A stretch of 64,000 nucleotides of DNA from Nonomuraea rubra (GCF_014207985.1 NZ_JACHMI010000001.1:4323001-4387000); one strand, 5' to 3'. Counted from the stretch's first letter, positions 16,853 through 25,720 are shown. Notes: a model not told the origin generated them from the sequence alone. A program made the numbers and translations.

Positions 16853-17814
16853 GTGGTTCCGCGGATCGGCTGCCGAGGTTGCTGGCGCTGGTGCCGTACC
16901 TGATGTCCCACCCGGGGGCGCAGGTCGGCGAGGTGGCCTCGGTGTTCGGGCTGAGCGAGAAGCAGCTCATCGACGACCTGCAGCTCGTCTGGATGTGCGG
17001 GCTGCCCGGCCACACCCCCGGCGACCTCATCGACGTCTCCTGGGACGGCGGCGAGATCCTCATCGACAACGCCGACACCATCGCCAGGCCGCTGCGGCTG
17101 GGCATCGACGAGGCCAGCGCGCTGCTGGTCGCGCTGCGCATGCTGGCCGCCACCCCCGAGCTCGCCGAAGTGCCGGGCGACGCGCTGCCGCGCGTGACGG
17201 CCAAGCTGGAGCGGGCCGCGGGGGAGGGCGCCGCCACCGTCAGCACCCAGGTCGCCGTGGACGTCGAGGCCGCCCCCGACGCGCTGCCGCGCGTGCGCGA
17301 GGGCCTGACCAGGGGCAGGCGGCTGTCGCTGCGCTACTACGTGCAGGGCCGCGACGAGGTGACGCCGCGCGAGGTGGACCCGATGCGGGTCGTCGTCGTG
17401 GACGGCCGCGCCTACCTGGAGGGCTGGTGCTACCGGGCCGAGGCGATGCGGCTGTTCAGGCTCGACCGGGTGCTCGGCGTGGACGTGCTCGAGGTGCCGG
17501 CCGACCCGCCCGCCGAGGCCGAGCCGCGCGACGTCACCGCCGGCGTCTTCCGCCCCTCCCCGACCGACGAGCTGGTGGAGCTGGAGCTGAGCGCGGCCGG
17601 GCGGTGGGTGGCCGAGTACTACCCGTGCGAGCAGGTCACCGAGCTGGGCGAGGGGCGGCTGCGGGTGGCGCTGCGGGCCCGCGACCAGGACTGGATACTC
17701 AAGCTGGCGCTGCGCCTGGGCGACACCGGCCGGGTCGTCTCGCCGCCCGACATGGCCGAGACCGTGCGCCAGGAGGCCGAGCGTGCCCTGGCCCTGTACG
17801 CTCACCACTCATGA
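16849..17814 (+). CDS. pafC: WYL-domain regulator PafC
   Basis: This 321-residue partner of PafB has the same layout: winged helix (PRLLALVPYLMSHPGAQVGEVASVFGLS), WYL domain with LSLRYYVQGRDEVTPREVDPMRVVVVDGRAYLEGWCYRAEAMRLFRLDRV, and WCX domain. The GTG start lies inside the pafB stop (GTGA), showing translational coupling. A long open frame extends upstream in pafB, but protein-like sequence begins here. The gene overlaps the next small membrane gene by four bases. Confidence 0.93.
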   Translation: MSGSADRLPRLLALVPYLMSHPGAQVGEVASVFGLSEKQLIDDLQLVWMCGLPGHTPGDLIDVSWDGGEILIDNADTIARPLRLGIDEASALLVALRMLAATPELAEVPGDALPRVTAKLERAAGEGAATVSTQVAVDVEAAPDALPRVREGLTRGRRLSLRYYVQGRDEVTPREVDPMRVVVVDGRAYLEGWCYRAEAMRLFRLDRVLGVDVLEVPADPPAEAEPRDVTAGVFRPSPTDELVELELSAAGRWVAEYYPCEQVTELGEGRLRVALRARDQDWILKLALRLGDTGRVVSPPDMAETVRQEAERALALYAHHS

Positions 17815-18011
17815 CCTGGATCTTCGTGTCGGCAGGGCTGGGCGTGGCCGGGCTGGTCGTGCTCGGCATCGCCGGTGCCCGTGTCGTCGCCGCGGCACGT
17901 AATCTGAAGAGGGAAATCGCCGCGGCGCAGGCGCAGCTTGAGCCAAGGCGGGCCAGATTGGCGGGCCAGGGGGGTGAGACCTCGCCCCAGGCAGCGTACG
18001 ATCGTGGCTGA
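17811..18011 (+). CDS. small single-pass membrane protein between pafC and tatA
   Basis: This 66-residue product has one transmembrane helix (MTWIFVSAGLGVAGLVVLGIAGARVVAAA), then a basic, coiled, cytoplasm-facing tail. ATG overlaps the pafC stop as ATGA, which supports translation. A small gene in this place is common in related actinobacteria, but I know of no function. It may assist the downstream Tat proteins, which is speculation from position. Confidence 0.78.
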   Translation: MTWIFVSAGLGVAGLVVLGIAGARVVAAARNLKREIAAAQAQLEPRRARLAGQGGETSPQAAYDRG

Positions 18012-18040
18012 AACAGGCAACTCGCTAGAAAGGGCGTTTC

Positions 18041-18400
18041 ATGCCGAACCTCGGAGTGCCCGAACTCCTGATCATCCTCCTGGCGCTCGTGCTGCTGTTC
18101 GGTGCCAAGAAGCTGCCTGACATGGCTCGCGGCATCGGCCGGTCGCTGCGGATCTTCAAGTCGGAGACCGCCAAGCTTCGCGATGACGACGACGAGACCC
18201 AGCACACGGTGCAGCAGGCCCCGATGCAGGCCCAGCCTCACCCGCAGCCCCAGCCCGTGCAGCCGCAGCAGATCCAGGCCTCCGCGCCCGCTCCGGCCCC
18301 GGCTCCGGTGCTGTCGGCCGAGGAGCAGGCCCGCCAGCTCGAGGAGCAGGCCGCCAGGTTGCGCGCGGGCGCCGCCTCGCAGGCCGACAAGCACGCCTGA
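18041..18400 (+). CDS. tatA: Sec-independent translocase subunit TatA
   Basis: TatA oligomers form the passage for folded proteins in twin-arginine export. The 119-residue product has the short N-terminal membrane helix [26 protein letters not shown], an amphipathic helix, then a long Gln/Pro/Ala-rich tail typical of actinobacterial TatA. An AGAAAGGG precedes the ATG. tatC follows after 32 bases. No tatB is in the window. Confidence 0.95.
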   Translation: MPNLGVPELLIILLALVLLFGAKKLPDMARGIGRSLRIFKSETAKLRDDDDETQHTVQQAPMQAQPHPQPQPVQPQQIQASAPAPAPAPVLSAEEQARQLEEQAARLRAGAASQADKHA

Positions 18401-18432
18401 TCCCCATCCCTCCTCGTCACCTGGACTGCTAG

Positions 18433-19329
18433 ATGGCGCTGCTCAAACGATCGAGCACTACGGCACCCGACCCCGAGGGTCGCATGCCGCTGATGGAGCA
18501 TCTGCGGGAGCTGCGCAACCGCCTGGTCATCGCGCTGGCCGCCGTGCTCGTCGGCATCGTGGTGGGCTTCATCGTCTTCGATCCGGTGTGGGCGTTCATC
18601 AAGGAACCGTTCTGCGAGACACCGCAGGCCGGTCAGCTCCGCCCCGGCGAGTGCACGCTCATCTTCGGCGGCATCTTCCAGTCGTTCTTCCTGACGCTGA
18701 AGGTGTCGGCGCTGGTCGGCGTCGTGGTGTCCTCGCCCGTCTGGCTGTACCAGATCTGGGCGTTCGTCACGCCCGCGCTCTACCGCAACGAGAAGCGGTA
18801 CTCCTTCACCTTCCTGGCGCTGGCGGTCCCGCTGTTCCTGCTCGGCACCGCGCTGGCGTACTTCATCATGGACACCAGCCTGGCGATCCTGCTGGGGTTC
18901 GCGCCGACCGACTCCGTCGCGGCCATCCAGATCGACGAGTACGTCAGCTACGTGCTCATCATGCTGGTGATCTTCGGTATCTCGTTCGAGCTGCCGCTGC
19001 TGCTGGTGTTCCTGAACATCATCGGCGTCCTGTCCCACGCCACGGTCAAGAAGCACCGCCGTACGGTCATCTTCGTCATGTTCATCTTCGGCGCGGTCAT
19101 CACGCCCGGCGGAGACCCGCTGACGATGATGGCGCTGGCAGCGCCGATGGTCGTGCTGTACTTCGTGGCCGAGGGCTTCATGTACCTCCGCGAGCGGCGC
19201 CTGCCGAACACGGAGGACTTCTCCCACCTGTCCGACGACGAGGCCTCGCCGCTGGCCGAGGACACCTCGTCCCCCGACGACGACCCGACGCCTCTCGACG
19301 AGGAGCCGCCCGCGGCGGACAAGCGTTAA
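18433..19329 (+). CDS. tatC: Sec-independent translocase subunit TatC
   Basis: TatC is the six-helix receptor for twin-arginine signal peptides. The 298-residue product has the N-terminal MPLMEHLRELRNRL motif, the conserved loop around QIWAFVTPALYRNEKRY, and FGISFELPLLLVFLNIIGV. The C-terminal tail is acidic and Pro/Asp/Ser-rich and probably disordered. Co-transcription with tatA is likely. Confidence 0.95.
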   Translation: MALLKRSSTTAPDPEGRMPLMEHLRELRNRLVIALAAVLVGIVVGFIVFDPVWAFIKEPFCETPQAGQLRPGECTLIFGGIFQSFFLTLKVSALVGVVVSSPVWLYQIWAFVTPALYRNEKRYSFTFLALAVPLFLLGTALAYFIMDTSLAILLGFAPTDSVAAIQIDEYVSYVLIMLVIFGISFELPLLLVFLNIIGVLSHATVKKHRRTVIFVMFIFGAVITPGGDPLTMMALAAPMVVLYFVAEGFMYLRERRLPNTEDFSHLSDDEASPLAEDTSSPDDDPTPLDEEPPAADKR

Positions 19330-19356
19330 GGCATTCCGGTCGCGCCCGGCAGGCGA

Positions 19357-19369
19357 TACATTCCGGGCG
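19357..19369 (+). promoter_or_regulatory. candidate leaderless promoter of the lipid kinase gene
   Basis: TACATT is followed by six bases and the GTG start at 19369, with no ribosome binding site. Confidence 0.5.
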
Positions 19370-20262
19370 TGTCCTCATCGCCGCAACTCGCCCTGCTCGT
19401 CAACCCCGCCGCGCGCGGCGGGCGTACGCTGCGCCTGCTCGAGCCCGTGGCGCGCCGGCTGCGTGCCGGAGGGGCCGAGCTGACGGTGATCGTCGGCGAC
19501 GACGCCACCGACGCGCTGGAGCGTGCCTGCACCGCCGTGTCCGAGCGCCCCGACGCCCTGGTGGCCTTCGGCGGCGACGGCCTGGTGCACCTGGCCGTGC
19601 AGGCGGTGGCCGGCACTGACGTGCCGCTCGGCATCATCCCCGCCGGCACCGGCAACGACTTCGCCGCCGCGCTCGGCCTGCCCCGCCACGACCTCGTGGC
19701 CGCCGCCGCGACCGTGCTGCGGATGAAGTCGCGCCGCGTCGACGCCGCGCGCATCCGCGCGGGCACGACCGAGGAACTGTTCGCCGGAGTGGCGTGCTGC
19801 GGGTTCGACTCGCGCGTCAACGAGCGGGCCAACCGGCTCACCTGGCCGCCGGGGACGGCCCGGTACCTGGTGGCCACGGCGCGGGAGCTGCGCTCGTTCC
19901 GGCCGGTCCCGTTCCGCCTGACGCTGGACGACGGCGAGGTGGTCGAGCGGGAGGCCATGCTGGTGGCGGTGGCGAACACGCGCTCGTACGGCGCGGGCAT
20001 GCGGGTCTGCCCGGACGCCAGGCCCGACGACGGGCTGCTGGACGTGGTGATGATCGGAGCCGTGTCCAAGCTGGAGTTCCTGCGGGTCTTCCCCGGCGTG
20101 TACCGGGGCAGGCACGTGACGCATCCGGCCGTGTCGGTGTGGCGGGTGCGCAGCGTACGCGTGGAGGCCGAGAACCTGGTCGCCTACGCCGACGGCGAAC
20201 GGGTGGGCGCCGTGCCGGTCCACTGCGAGGTCCGGCCGGGGGCGCTGCGCGTCATCGTATGA
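19369..20262 (+). CDS. diacylglycerol kinase-like lipid kinase
   Basis: This 297-residue protein of the DagK/YegS family should phosphorylate a lipid such as diacylglycerol or sphingosine-like substrates. It has NPAARGG near the start, the nucleotide motif GGDGLVH (Leu where GGDGT is usual), and PAGTGNDFAAALGLP. The C-terminal lobe includes YGAGMRVCPDARPDDGLLDVVMI. No signal peptide is seen. It lies between tatC and the helicase, an order shared by many actinobacteria. Substrate not deducible. Confidence 0.9.
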   Translation: MSSSPQLALLVNPAARGGRTLRLLEPVARRLRAGGAELTVIVGDDATDALERACTAVSERPDALVAFGGDGLVHLAVQAVAGTDVPLGIIPAGTGNDFAAALGLPRHDLVAAAATVLRMKSRRVDAARIRAGTTEELFAGVACCGFDSRVNERANRLTWPPGTARYLVATARELRSFRPVPFRLTLDDGEVVEREAMLVAVANTRSYGAGMRVCPDARPDDGLLDVVMIGAVSKLEFLRVFPGVYRGRHVTHPAVSVWRVRSVRVEAENLVAYADGERVGAVPVHCEVRPGALRVIV

Positions 20263-20288
20263 GATCTACTTTGTAAAGGCGCCTGGCC

Positions 20289-20306
20289 GGGACGGCGCCG
20301 CGTCCC
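20289..20306 (+). terminator. candidate hairpin between lipid kinase and helicase genes
   Basis: GGGACG and CGTCCC flank the self-complementary GCGCCG, 26 bases after the lipid kinase stop. No T tract follows. Confidence 0.35.
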
Positions 20307-20371
20307 TGACGGACGCCCGCGGGCGCGGCGAGGGCCGGAATAGGCGGGACGGACCGGAATGGCGATTTCGG

Positions 20372-20385
20372 TAGGCTGGCGGGTA
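20372..20385 (+). promoter_or_regulatory. candidate leaderless promoter of the helicase gene
   Basis: TAGGCT ends seven bases before ATG 20385, and there is no Shine-Dalgarno sequence. Confidence 0.5.
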
Positions 20386-23108
20386 TGACAACGCCAGCGG
20401 AACGCTACGCGGCCTTCCGTCAGAAGCACGGGGACGACGGGGCCGCTCTGAGCTCGTTCCGAGGTCTCTACGACTTCGAGCTGGACGACTTCCAGCTGGA
20501 CGCCTGCAGGGCCCTGGAGGCCGGTGACGGAGTCCTCGTGGCGGCGCCCACGGGCTCGGGCAAGACGGTCGTTGGGGAGTTCGCCGTCCATCTCGCCCTG
20601 GAGCAGGGCCGCAAGTGCTTCTACACGACGCCGATCAAGGCGCTGTCGAACCAGAAGTACAACGACCTGGTCAAGCGGTACGGCACCGCCAAGGTCGGCC
20701 TGCTGACCGGCGACAACAGCGTCAACGGCGAGGCGCCCATCGTGGTCATGACGACCGAGGTGCTGCGCAACATGCTCTACGCCGGCTCGGCGACGCTGGC
20801 CGGGCTCGGGTTCGCCGTGATGGACGAGGTGCACTACCTGGCCGACCGGTTCAGGGGCGCGGTGTGGGAAGAGGTCATCATCCACCTGCCCGACTCGGTG
20901 CGGCTGGTGGCGCTGTCGGCGACGGTGAGCAACGCCGAGGAGTTCGGCGAGTGGATGGGCGAGGTGCGCGGCGACACCACGGTGATCGTCGACGAGCACC
21001 GGCCGGTGCCGCTGTGGCAGCACATGATGGTCGGCAACCGCATCTACGACCTGTTCATGACCGACGACCTGACGCCGCGCATCAACCCGACGCTGATGCG
21101 GGTGACGCGTGACGCCGAGCGGCTGACGGCGGGGCGGGGCCGGCGGGGTTACGGCAGGCCGCAGCGCTCGCGCCCGCCGGACCGGGTGCAGGTGATCGAG
21201 AAGCTGGACTCCGAGGGGCTGCTGCCGGCGATCACGTTCATCTTCTCGCGGGCGGGCTGCCAGGCGGCGGTGCAGCAGTGCCTGTACGCGGGCATCCGGC
21301 TGACCACCGACCGCGAGCGGCACGAGATCAGGCAGCTCGTGGACGAGCGCACGGCGCACCTGCCCGATGAGGATCTGGCGGTGCTGGGCTACCTGGAGTG
21401 GCGCGACTGCCTGGAGCGGGGGCTGGCGGCCCATCACGCGGGCATGCTGCCGGCGTTCAAGGAGGTCGTGGAGGAGCTGTTCACGCGCGGCCTGGTCAAG
21501 GCGGTGTTCGCGACCGAGACGCTGGCGCTGGGCATCAACATGCCGGCCCGCAGCGTGGTGATCGAGAAGCTCGACAAGTGGAACGGCGAGACTCACGCCG
21601 ATCTCACGCCGGGGGAGTACACCCAGCTCACCGGCCGGGCCGGGCGGCGCGGCATCGACGTCGAGGGTCACGCGGTGGTGCTGTGGCAGCCGGGCATGGA
21701 TCCGCTGTCGGTGGCGGGGCTGGCGGGCACCCGTACGTATCCGCTGCGCTCCAGCTTCCAGCCGTCGTACAACATGGCGGTCAACCTGGTCGGGCAGTTC
21801 GGCCGGGAGCGTGCCAGGACGCTGCTGGAGGAGTCGTTCGCGCAGTTCCAGGCGGACCGGGCGGTCGTCGGGCTGGCCAAGCAGCTGCGCAAGCACGAGG
21901 AGGCGCTGGAGGGCTACCAGGAGGCGATGACGTGCCACCTGGGCGACTTCCCCGAGTACGCGGCGCTGCGGCGTCGGCTGTCGGACCGGGAGGCGGAGCT
22001 GTCGCGCCAGCGGGGCGCCGCGCGCCGGGCGGCGGCGGTGCGGTCGCTGGAGGCACTGCAGCCCGGTGACGTCATCCGGGTGCCCGGCGGGCGCCGGGCG
22101 GGGCTGGCGATCGTGCTGGACCCGGGCCGCAACCCGCGCGGCACCGGGCCGAGCCCGCTGGTGCTGACGATCGGCAAGCAGATCAAGAAGCTCGATCCGG
22201 CCGACTTCCCGGTGCCGGTGGAGCCGCTGGAGAAGCTGCGCATCCCGAAGAACTTCAACGGCCGCTCGCCGAAGGAGCGTGCCAACCTCGTCTCCACGCT
22301 GCTGGCCAAGATCGGTGATCGTGATCTGGGCAAGCCGGTCAGGGCGCGTGACCACACGGTGGAGGACGACGAGGTCAACGAGCTGCGCCGGCGCATCCGC
22401 CAGCACCCGTGCCACGGCTGCGACGATCGCGAGGATCACGCGCGCTGGGCCGAGCGGTACTACAAGCTGCTGCGGGAGACCGAGGGGCTGCGGAGGAGGG
22501 TCGAGGGGCGTTCGCACGTCATCTCGCGTACGTTCGACCGCATCTGCTCGGTGCTGGAGCAGCTCGGTTACCTCGACGGCGAGGCCGTCACCGACGAGGG
22601 GCGGCGGCTGGGCCGTCTCTACACGGAGCTGGACCTGCTGACCGCGGAGTCGCTGCGCAAGGGGCTGTGGGAGGAGCTGGACCCGGCGGAGCTGGCGGCG
22701 TGCGTGTCGGCGCTGGTGTTCGAGTCGCGGGCGTCCGACGACACCCGCCGCCCGAAGATCCCGGCGGGGCGGGCCCAGGACGCGCTGTCGGCGATGATCC
22801 GGCTGTGGGGCGAGCTGGAGGGCATCGAGTCCGACCACGGGCTGTCCACGATCAGGGAGCCCGATCTGGGGTTCGCGTGGGCGGCGTTCCGGTGGACGAA
22901 GGGGCACAGCCTCGACGCGGTGCTGATGGAGGGCGTCAACGGCAACGAGCTGGCGGCCGGTGACTTCGTCCGGTGGATCAAGCAGCTCATGGACCTGCTC
23001 GGCCAGCTCGGGAACGCGGCGCCGCCCGGCAGCAAGATCAAGCAGACCGCGGTGAAGGCGATGGACGCGATGCGGCGGGGTGTGGTGGCGTACTCGTCGC
23101 TCACCTGA
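20385..23108 (+). CDS. helY: SKI2/Mtr4-like DEAD/DEAH helicase (HelY type)
   Basis: This large RNA helicase candidate has 907 residues. Motif I is APTGSGKT (about residues 48-55), motif Ia TTPIKALSNQKY, motif II DEVH in VMDEVHYLAD, motif III SATVSN, and motif VI TGRAGRRGID. A C-terminal DSHCT-type region is typical of Ski2/Mtr4 relatives, and a Cys pair (HPCHGCDD) sits near residue 675. Related enzymes unwind RNA for decay or processing. A strong terminator follows at 23122-23160. It is not near the RNB nuclease gene (26374-27804), though the two could act on the same RNAs. Confidence 0.92.
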   Translation: MTTPAERYAAFRQKHGDDGAALSSFRGLYDFELDDFQLDACRALEAGDGVLVAAPTGSGKTVVGEFAVHLALEQGRKCFYTTPIKALSNQKYNDLVKRYGTAKVGLLTGDNSVNGEAPIVVMTTEVLRNMLYAGSATLAGLGFAVMDEVHYLADRFRGAVWEEVIIHLPDSVRLVALSATVSNAEEFGEWMGEVRGDTTVIVDEHRPVPLWQHMMVGNRIYDLFMTDDLTPRINPTLMRVTRDAERLTAGRGRRGYGRPQRSRPPDRVQVIEKLDSEGLLPAITFIFSRAGCQAAVQQCLYAGIRLTTDRERHEIRQLVDERTAHLPDEDLAVLGYLEWRDCLERGLAAHHAGMLPAFKEVVEELFTRGLVKAVFATETLALGINMPARSVVIEKLDKWNGETHADLTPGEYTQLTGRAGRRGIDVEGHAVVLWQPGMDPLSVAGLAGTRTYPLRSSFQPSYNMAVNLVGQFGRERARTLLEESFAQFQADRAVVGLAKQLRKHEEALEGYQEAMTCHLGDFPEYAALRRRLSDREAELSRQRGAARRAAAVRSLEALQPGDVIRVPGGRRAGLAIVLDPGRNPRGTGPSPLVLTIGKQIKKLDPADFPVPVEPLEKLRIPKNFNGRSPKERANLVSTLLAKIGDRDLGKPVRARDHTVEDDEVNELRRRIRQHPCHGCDDREDHARWAERYYKLLRETEGLRRRVEGRSHVISRTFDRICSVLEQLGYLDGEAVTDEGRRLGRLYTELDLLTAESLRKGLWEELDPAELAACVSALVFESRASDDTRRPKIPAGRAQDALSAMIRLWGELEGIESDHGLSTIREPDLGFAWAAFRWTKGHSLDAVLMEGVNGNELAAGDFVRWIKQLMDLLGQLGNAAPPGSKIKQTAVKAMDAMRRGVVAYSSLT

Positions 23109-23121
23109 TCCGCCCCTTGAG

Positions 23122-23160
23122 GATGCTCCTGAGAACTGGTTCTCAGGAGCATCTTTTGTT
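23122..23160 (+). terminator. Rho-independent terminator after the helicase gene
   Basis: A perfect 14-bp stem (GATGCTCCTGAGAA and complement) with a CTGG loop is followed by TTTTGTT. It is the clearest intrinsic terminator in the window and insulates the helicase from the peptide/exporter region. Confidence 0.93.
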
Positions 23161-23257
23161 CTGGTTTGACCTCCCCCTGTCGTTTTACCTGTCGGCGGGC
23201 GCCTTTACATCTTCTCCTGCAGTGCCTTTCCGGCTTGGTTTTACCAGTCAAGACTGC

Positions 23258-23286
23258 TTGAAATCGCCGAGTATCTGCTGATTTAT
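23258..23286 (+). promoter_or_regulatory. candidate promoter of the Cys/Arg/Trp peptide gene
   Basis: TTGAAA and ATTTAT are separated by 17 bases in a clearly AT-richer stretch between the terminator and the small peptide gene. The fit to consensus is moderate. Confidence 0.4.
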
Positions 23287-23342
23287 CGCATTTCGGGTGC
23301 TAGCGTCCGATTTGTCAGTGTTCAGCCAACGGGGGAGGAATC

Positions 23343-23459
23343 ATGGCGAACACGCAACTGTCTCAGGCCGGATACCAGCAGGGATGGGGCTGCCGACGCC
23401 GCCGCCGCTGCTACCGCAGGTGGAACTGCTGCCACCGTCGCAGGTGGTGGGGGTGCTAG
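23343..23459 (+). CDS. 38-residue Cys/Arg/Trp-rich peptide, possible exported or modified peptide precursor
   Basis: A strong GGGGGAGGA lies about six bases before ATG 23343. The peptide has a neutral, Gln-rich front (MANTQLSQAGYQQGWG) and a highly basic back half with five Cys (17, 23, 29, 30, 38), ten Arg and three Trp, ending CHRRRWWGC. There is no signal peptide. A leader-like front and Cys-rich core next to an ABC exporter resemble precursors of ribosomally made modified or antimicrobial peptides. No modification enzyme is nearby. Alternatively it is a regulatory leader peptide, since a strong hairpin begins 12 bases after the stop. I recognise no family. Confidence 0.6.
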   Translation: MANTQLSQAGYQQGWGCRRRRRCYRRWNCCHRRRWWGC

Positions 23460-25504
23460 AGCGCCCCGTTGAGAGCCGGCGGCTCAGCCGCCGGCTCTCA
23501 TTGAGCGCCTCCGGCCGTGAACTCGCGCCGGCGATTTCCATTCGCCGCACCTTTCGCGAATTCTGGCCGGACACCCGCGGATTGCGGAAGCTGTTCGCGG
23601 CGGGGGTGGTGTTCGCCATTCTGGCCGCGCTCTGCGAGGTGGCCGCGATCCGCCTGTTCGGGCACATCACCGACGAAGTGCTGACGACCCGGGACCTCGG
23701 GGCCTTCTGGGCACCCGCGATCTGGTGGCTCGGGCTCGCGGCGCTCGCCGGGGTGACGTCCTTCGCGGGGGCCTACGCCACCGCGCTGGGCGCCGAACGG
23801 TTCCTGCTGGCCCTGCGCGACCGCGTGTACGCGCACGTGCAGACGCTCGCTCCCGACTTCTCCGAGAAGCGGCGGCTGGGCGACCTGATGGCCCGCCTGA
23901 CGGACGACATCGAGGCCATCGAGGAACTCGTCGGGTCCGGGCTCGTGAAGATCATCACCACGGTCGCCGGCGTGATCTTCTTCGCCGGGGCGGCCTTCGT
24001 CATCCGATGGGACCTCGCGCTGCTGACCATGGCGCTGATCCCGCTGTTCCTGGTGGTCTCGAAGGTGTTCGCGGGCAGGTTCAGGTCCGCGGCGGCGCTC
24101 GAGCGCGCCAGCAACGGCGCGATGAACAGCGTCCTGGAGGAGGGGCTGGCCAACCAGCCGCTCGTGCAGGCCTACAACAGGCAGGACGCCGAGTCCCGCC
24201 GGCTGCACAACGAGGGCCGCGGCTGGCTGAGCGCCAACATGGCCCAGGCCTGGCTGGCCGGCCTCTACAGCCCGGTCGTCCAGCTCATCGAGACCGTGTG
24301 CCTGATCGTCATCCTCGGGTTCGGCGCGTGGGAGATCGCGGCCGGCCGGCTGACGCTCGGCGGGCTGCTCGCCTTCGCCGCCTACCTGGCCCTGCTCTAC
24401 CCGGCCGTCCAGAGCCTGGGAGAGCTGGCCCTGACGGTCTCGGAGGCGGCGGCCGGCTCCGACAGGGTCATCGAGATCCTGCGGAACGGGCCCGCCGTGA
24501 CCGACGCGCGCGACGCCGGGCCCACGGGCCGCAGCCAGGGCCGCGTCGCCTTCGAACGGGTCGGCTTCGCCTACCCGGGACGGGGGCGGCCGGTGCTGCG
24601 GGACCTGTCGTTCACCGCGGAACCCGGCGACGTGGTCGTCCTGGCCGGGCCCAGCGGGGCGGGCAAGTCCACCGTGGCCAAGCTGCTGCTGCGCTTCTAC
24701 GACCCGGACGAGGGACGCATCCTGCTGGACGGCACCGACCTGCGGTGCCTGACGCGGGAGTCGCTGCGTGACAACGTGACGATCCTGCACCAGGAGACGA
24801 TGCTGTTCTCCGGCTCCGTACGCGACAACATCGCCTACGGCCGGCCCGGCGCCTCGCTCGACGAGGTGATCAGGGCGGCGGAGGCGGCCGGGGTGCACGA
24901 CTTCGTCAAGCTGCTGCCCCAGGGGTACGACACCCGGGTCGGGCAGCGGGGGCGCCTGCTGTCCGGGGGGCAGCGGCAGCGGGTCGCGATCGCCAGGGCC
25001 ATCCTGCGGGACTCGCCGGTGCTCGTGCTCGACGAACCCACCGCCGGGCTCGACGACGCCACTGCCGCCCAGGTGATGCGGGTGCTGGAGCGGCTCATGG
25101 CCGGGCGTACGACGCTGCTGATCACGCACGACCTGCGGCATCTGCCGGACAGGGCGCGGGTGGTGGCGGTGGAGCCGGTGCCGCGGGAGGAGCGGATCCG
25201 GCTCAAGCGCGTCGGCATGCCACCCCGCGGGCTCCGCGGGCCCCGTGCCTCCGCGTCGGACCGTGCGCCCGTGCTGGACCGTGTGTCGGGCACAGTTCGT
25301 GCTCCGGCGCCGGCCCGTGCTCCGGCGTCCGGGCGGGCGGCCGGGGCCGGTGCCGAGCGGGTGATCGGCACCGTGCCGGTGCCCGGCCGGTCGGCCGTGT
25401 CCGGGGGGTCGTCCGGCTGCTCGTCCAAGTCCGGCCGCTCGCCGGTGCCGCCTGCTGGAGGGGCCGGCTGTGAGGAGGCGCCGGCGTCGCCCGGGTCGTC
25501 GTGA
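23453..25504 (+). CDS. ABC exporter, fused membrane and ATPase domains
   Basis: This half-transporter has about six helices (first near KLFAAGVVFAILAALCEVAAI) and one ATPase domain: Walker A GPSGAGKST, signature LSGGQRQR, Walker B VLVLDEPTAG, switch His in LITHDL. It should work as a dimer exporting a peptide, lipid or drug; there is no peptidase domain. The start is unclear. GTG 23453 overlaps the peptide stop (GTGCTAG) and would couple translation, but puts the hairpin in the coding region; TTG 23501 starts after the hairpin. The last 120 residues are a low-complexity Ala/Pro/Ser/Arg tail, unusual for the family. Confidence 0.85.
   Translation: MLERPVESRRLSRRLSLSASGRELAPAISIRRTFREFWPDTRGLRKLFAAGVVFAILAALCEVAAIRLFGHITDEVLTTRDLGAFWAPAIWWLGLAALAGVTSFAGAYATALGAERFLLALRDRVYAHVQTLAPDFSEKRRLGDLMARLTDDIEAIEELVGSGLVKIITTVAGVIFFAGAAFVIRWDLALLTMALIPLFLVVSKVFAGRFRSAAALERASNGAMNSVLEEGLANQPLVQAYNRQDAESRRLHNEGRGWLSANMAQAWLAGLYSPVVQLIETVCLIVILGFGAWEIAAGRLTLGGLLAFAAYLALLYPAVQSLGELALTVSEAAAGSDRVIEILRNGPAVTDARDAGPTGRSQGRVAFERVGFAYPGRGRPVLRDLSFTAEPGDVVVLAGPSGAGKSTVAKLLLRFYDPDEGRILLDGTDLRCLTRESLRDNVTILHQETMLFSGSVRDNIAYGRPGASLDEVIRAAEAAGVHDFVKLLPQGYDTRVGQRGRLLSGGQRQRVAIARAILRDSPVLVLDEPTAGLDDATAAQVMRVLERLMAGRTTLLITHDLRHLPDRARVVAVEPVPREERIRLKRVGMPPRGLRGPRASASDRAPVLDRVSGTVRAPAPARAPASGRAAGAGAERVIGTVPVPGRSAVSGGSSGCSSKSGRSPVPPAGGAGCEEAPASPGSS
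23471..23499 (+). terminator. strong hairpin between peptide gene and exporter
   Basis: GAGAGCCGGCGG pairs perfectly with CCGCCGGCTCTC around CTCAG (12 bp; two further bases could pair across the loop). It begins 12 bases after the peptide stop. With no T tract, it may be a terminator, an attenuator or an mRNA-processing structure giving more peptide than exporter. Confidence 0.7.
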
Positions 25505-25540
25505 CGGCGCCGCCCGTTCACACGGCGCCCGTCCCACCGG

Positions 25541-25670
25541 TGTGGGGCGGGCGCCGTCCCGCTCGTGCGGCGCCCGTCTCGCCGGGGTGGGGTGGGTGTC
25601 GTCCCGTTCGTGCGGCGTCCGCGTCGCCGACGTGCGGCGCGCGTCGCGGCGGTGTGGGTGGGGCGTGGGG
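25541..25670 (+). repeat. degenerate GC-rich tandem repeat between exporter and TetR genes
   Basis: The unit containing CGTCCCGCTCGTGCGGCG recurs in altered form as CGTCCCGTTCGTGCGGCG about 50 bases later, and partly a third time as GACGTGCGGCGCGCGTCGC. This 257-bp gap (25505-25761) has no convincing gene. Confidence 0.5.
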
Positions 25671-25720
25671 CGGGGGCAGGTTCGTTGGGCTGGTATGGAG
25701 GGGAAAGTCCTCGGTAGAAT

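Noticed and set aside
20184..22907. 907-codon open frame antisense to the helicase gene
   Set aside because: It is rich in Arg, Gln, His and Leu with no domain, and arises from the GC-skewed third positions of the real helicase gene.
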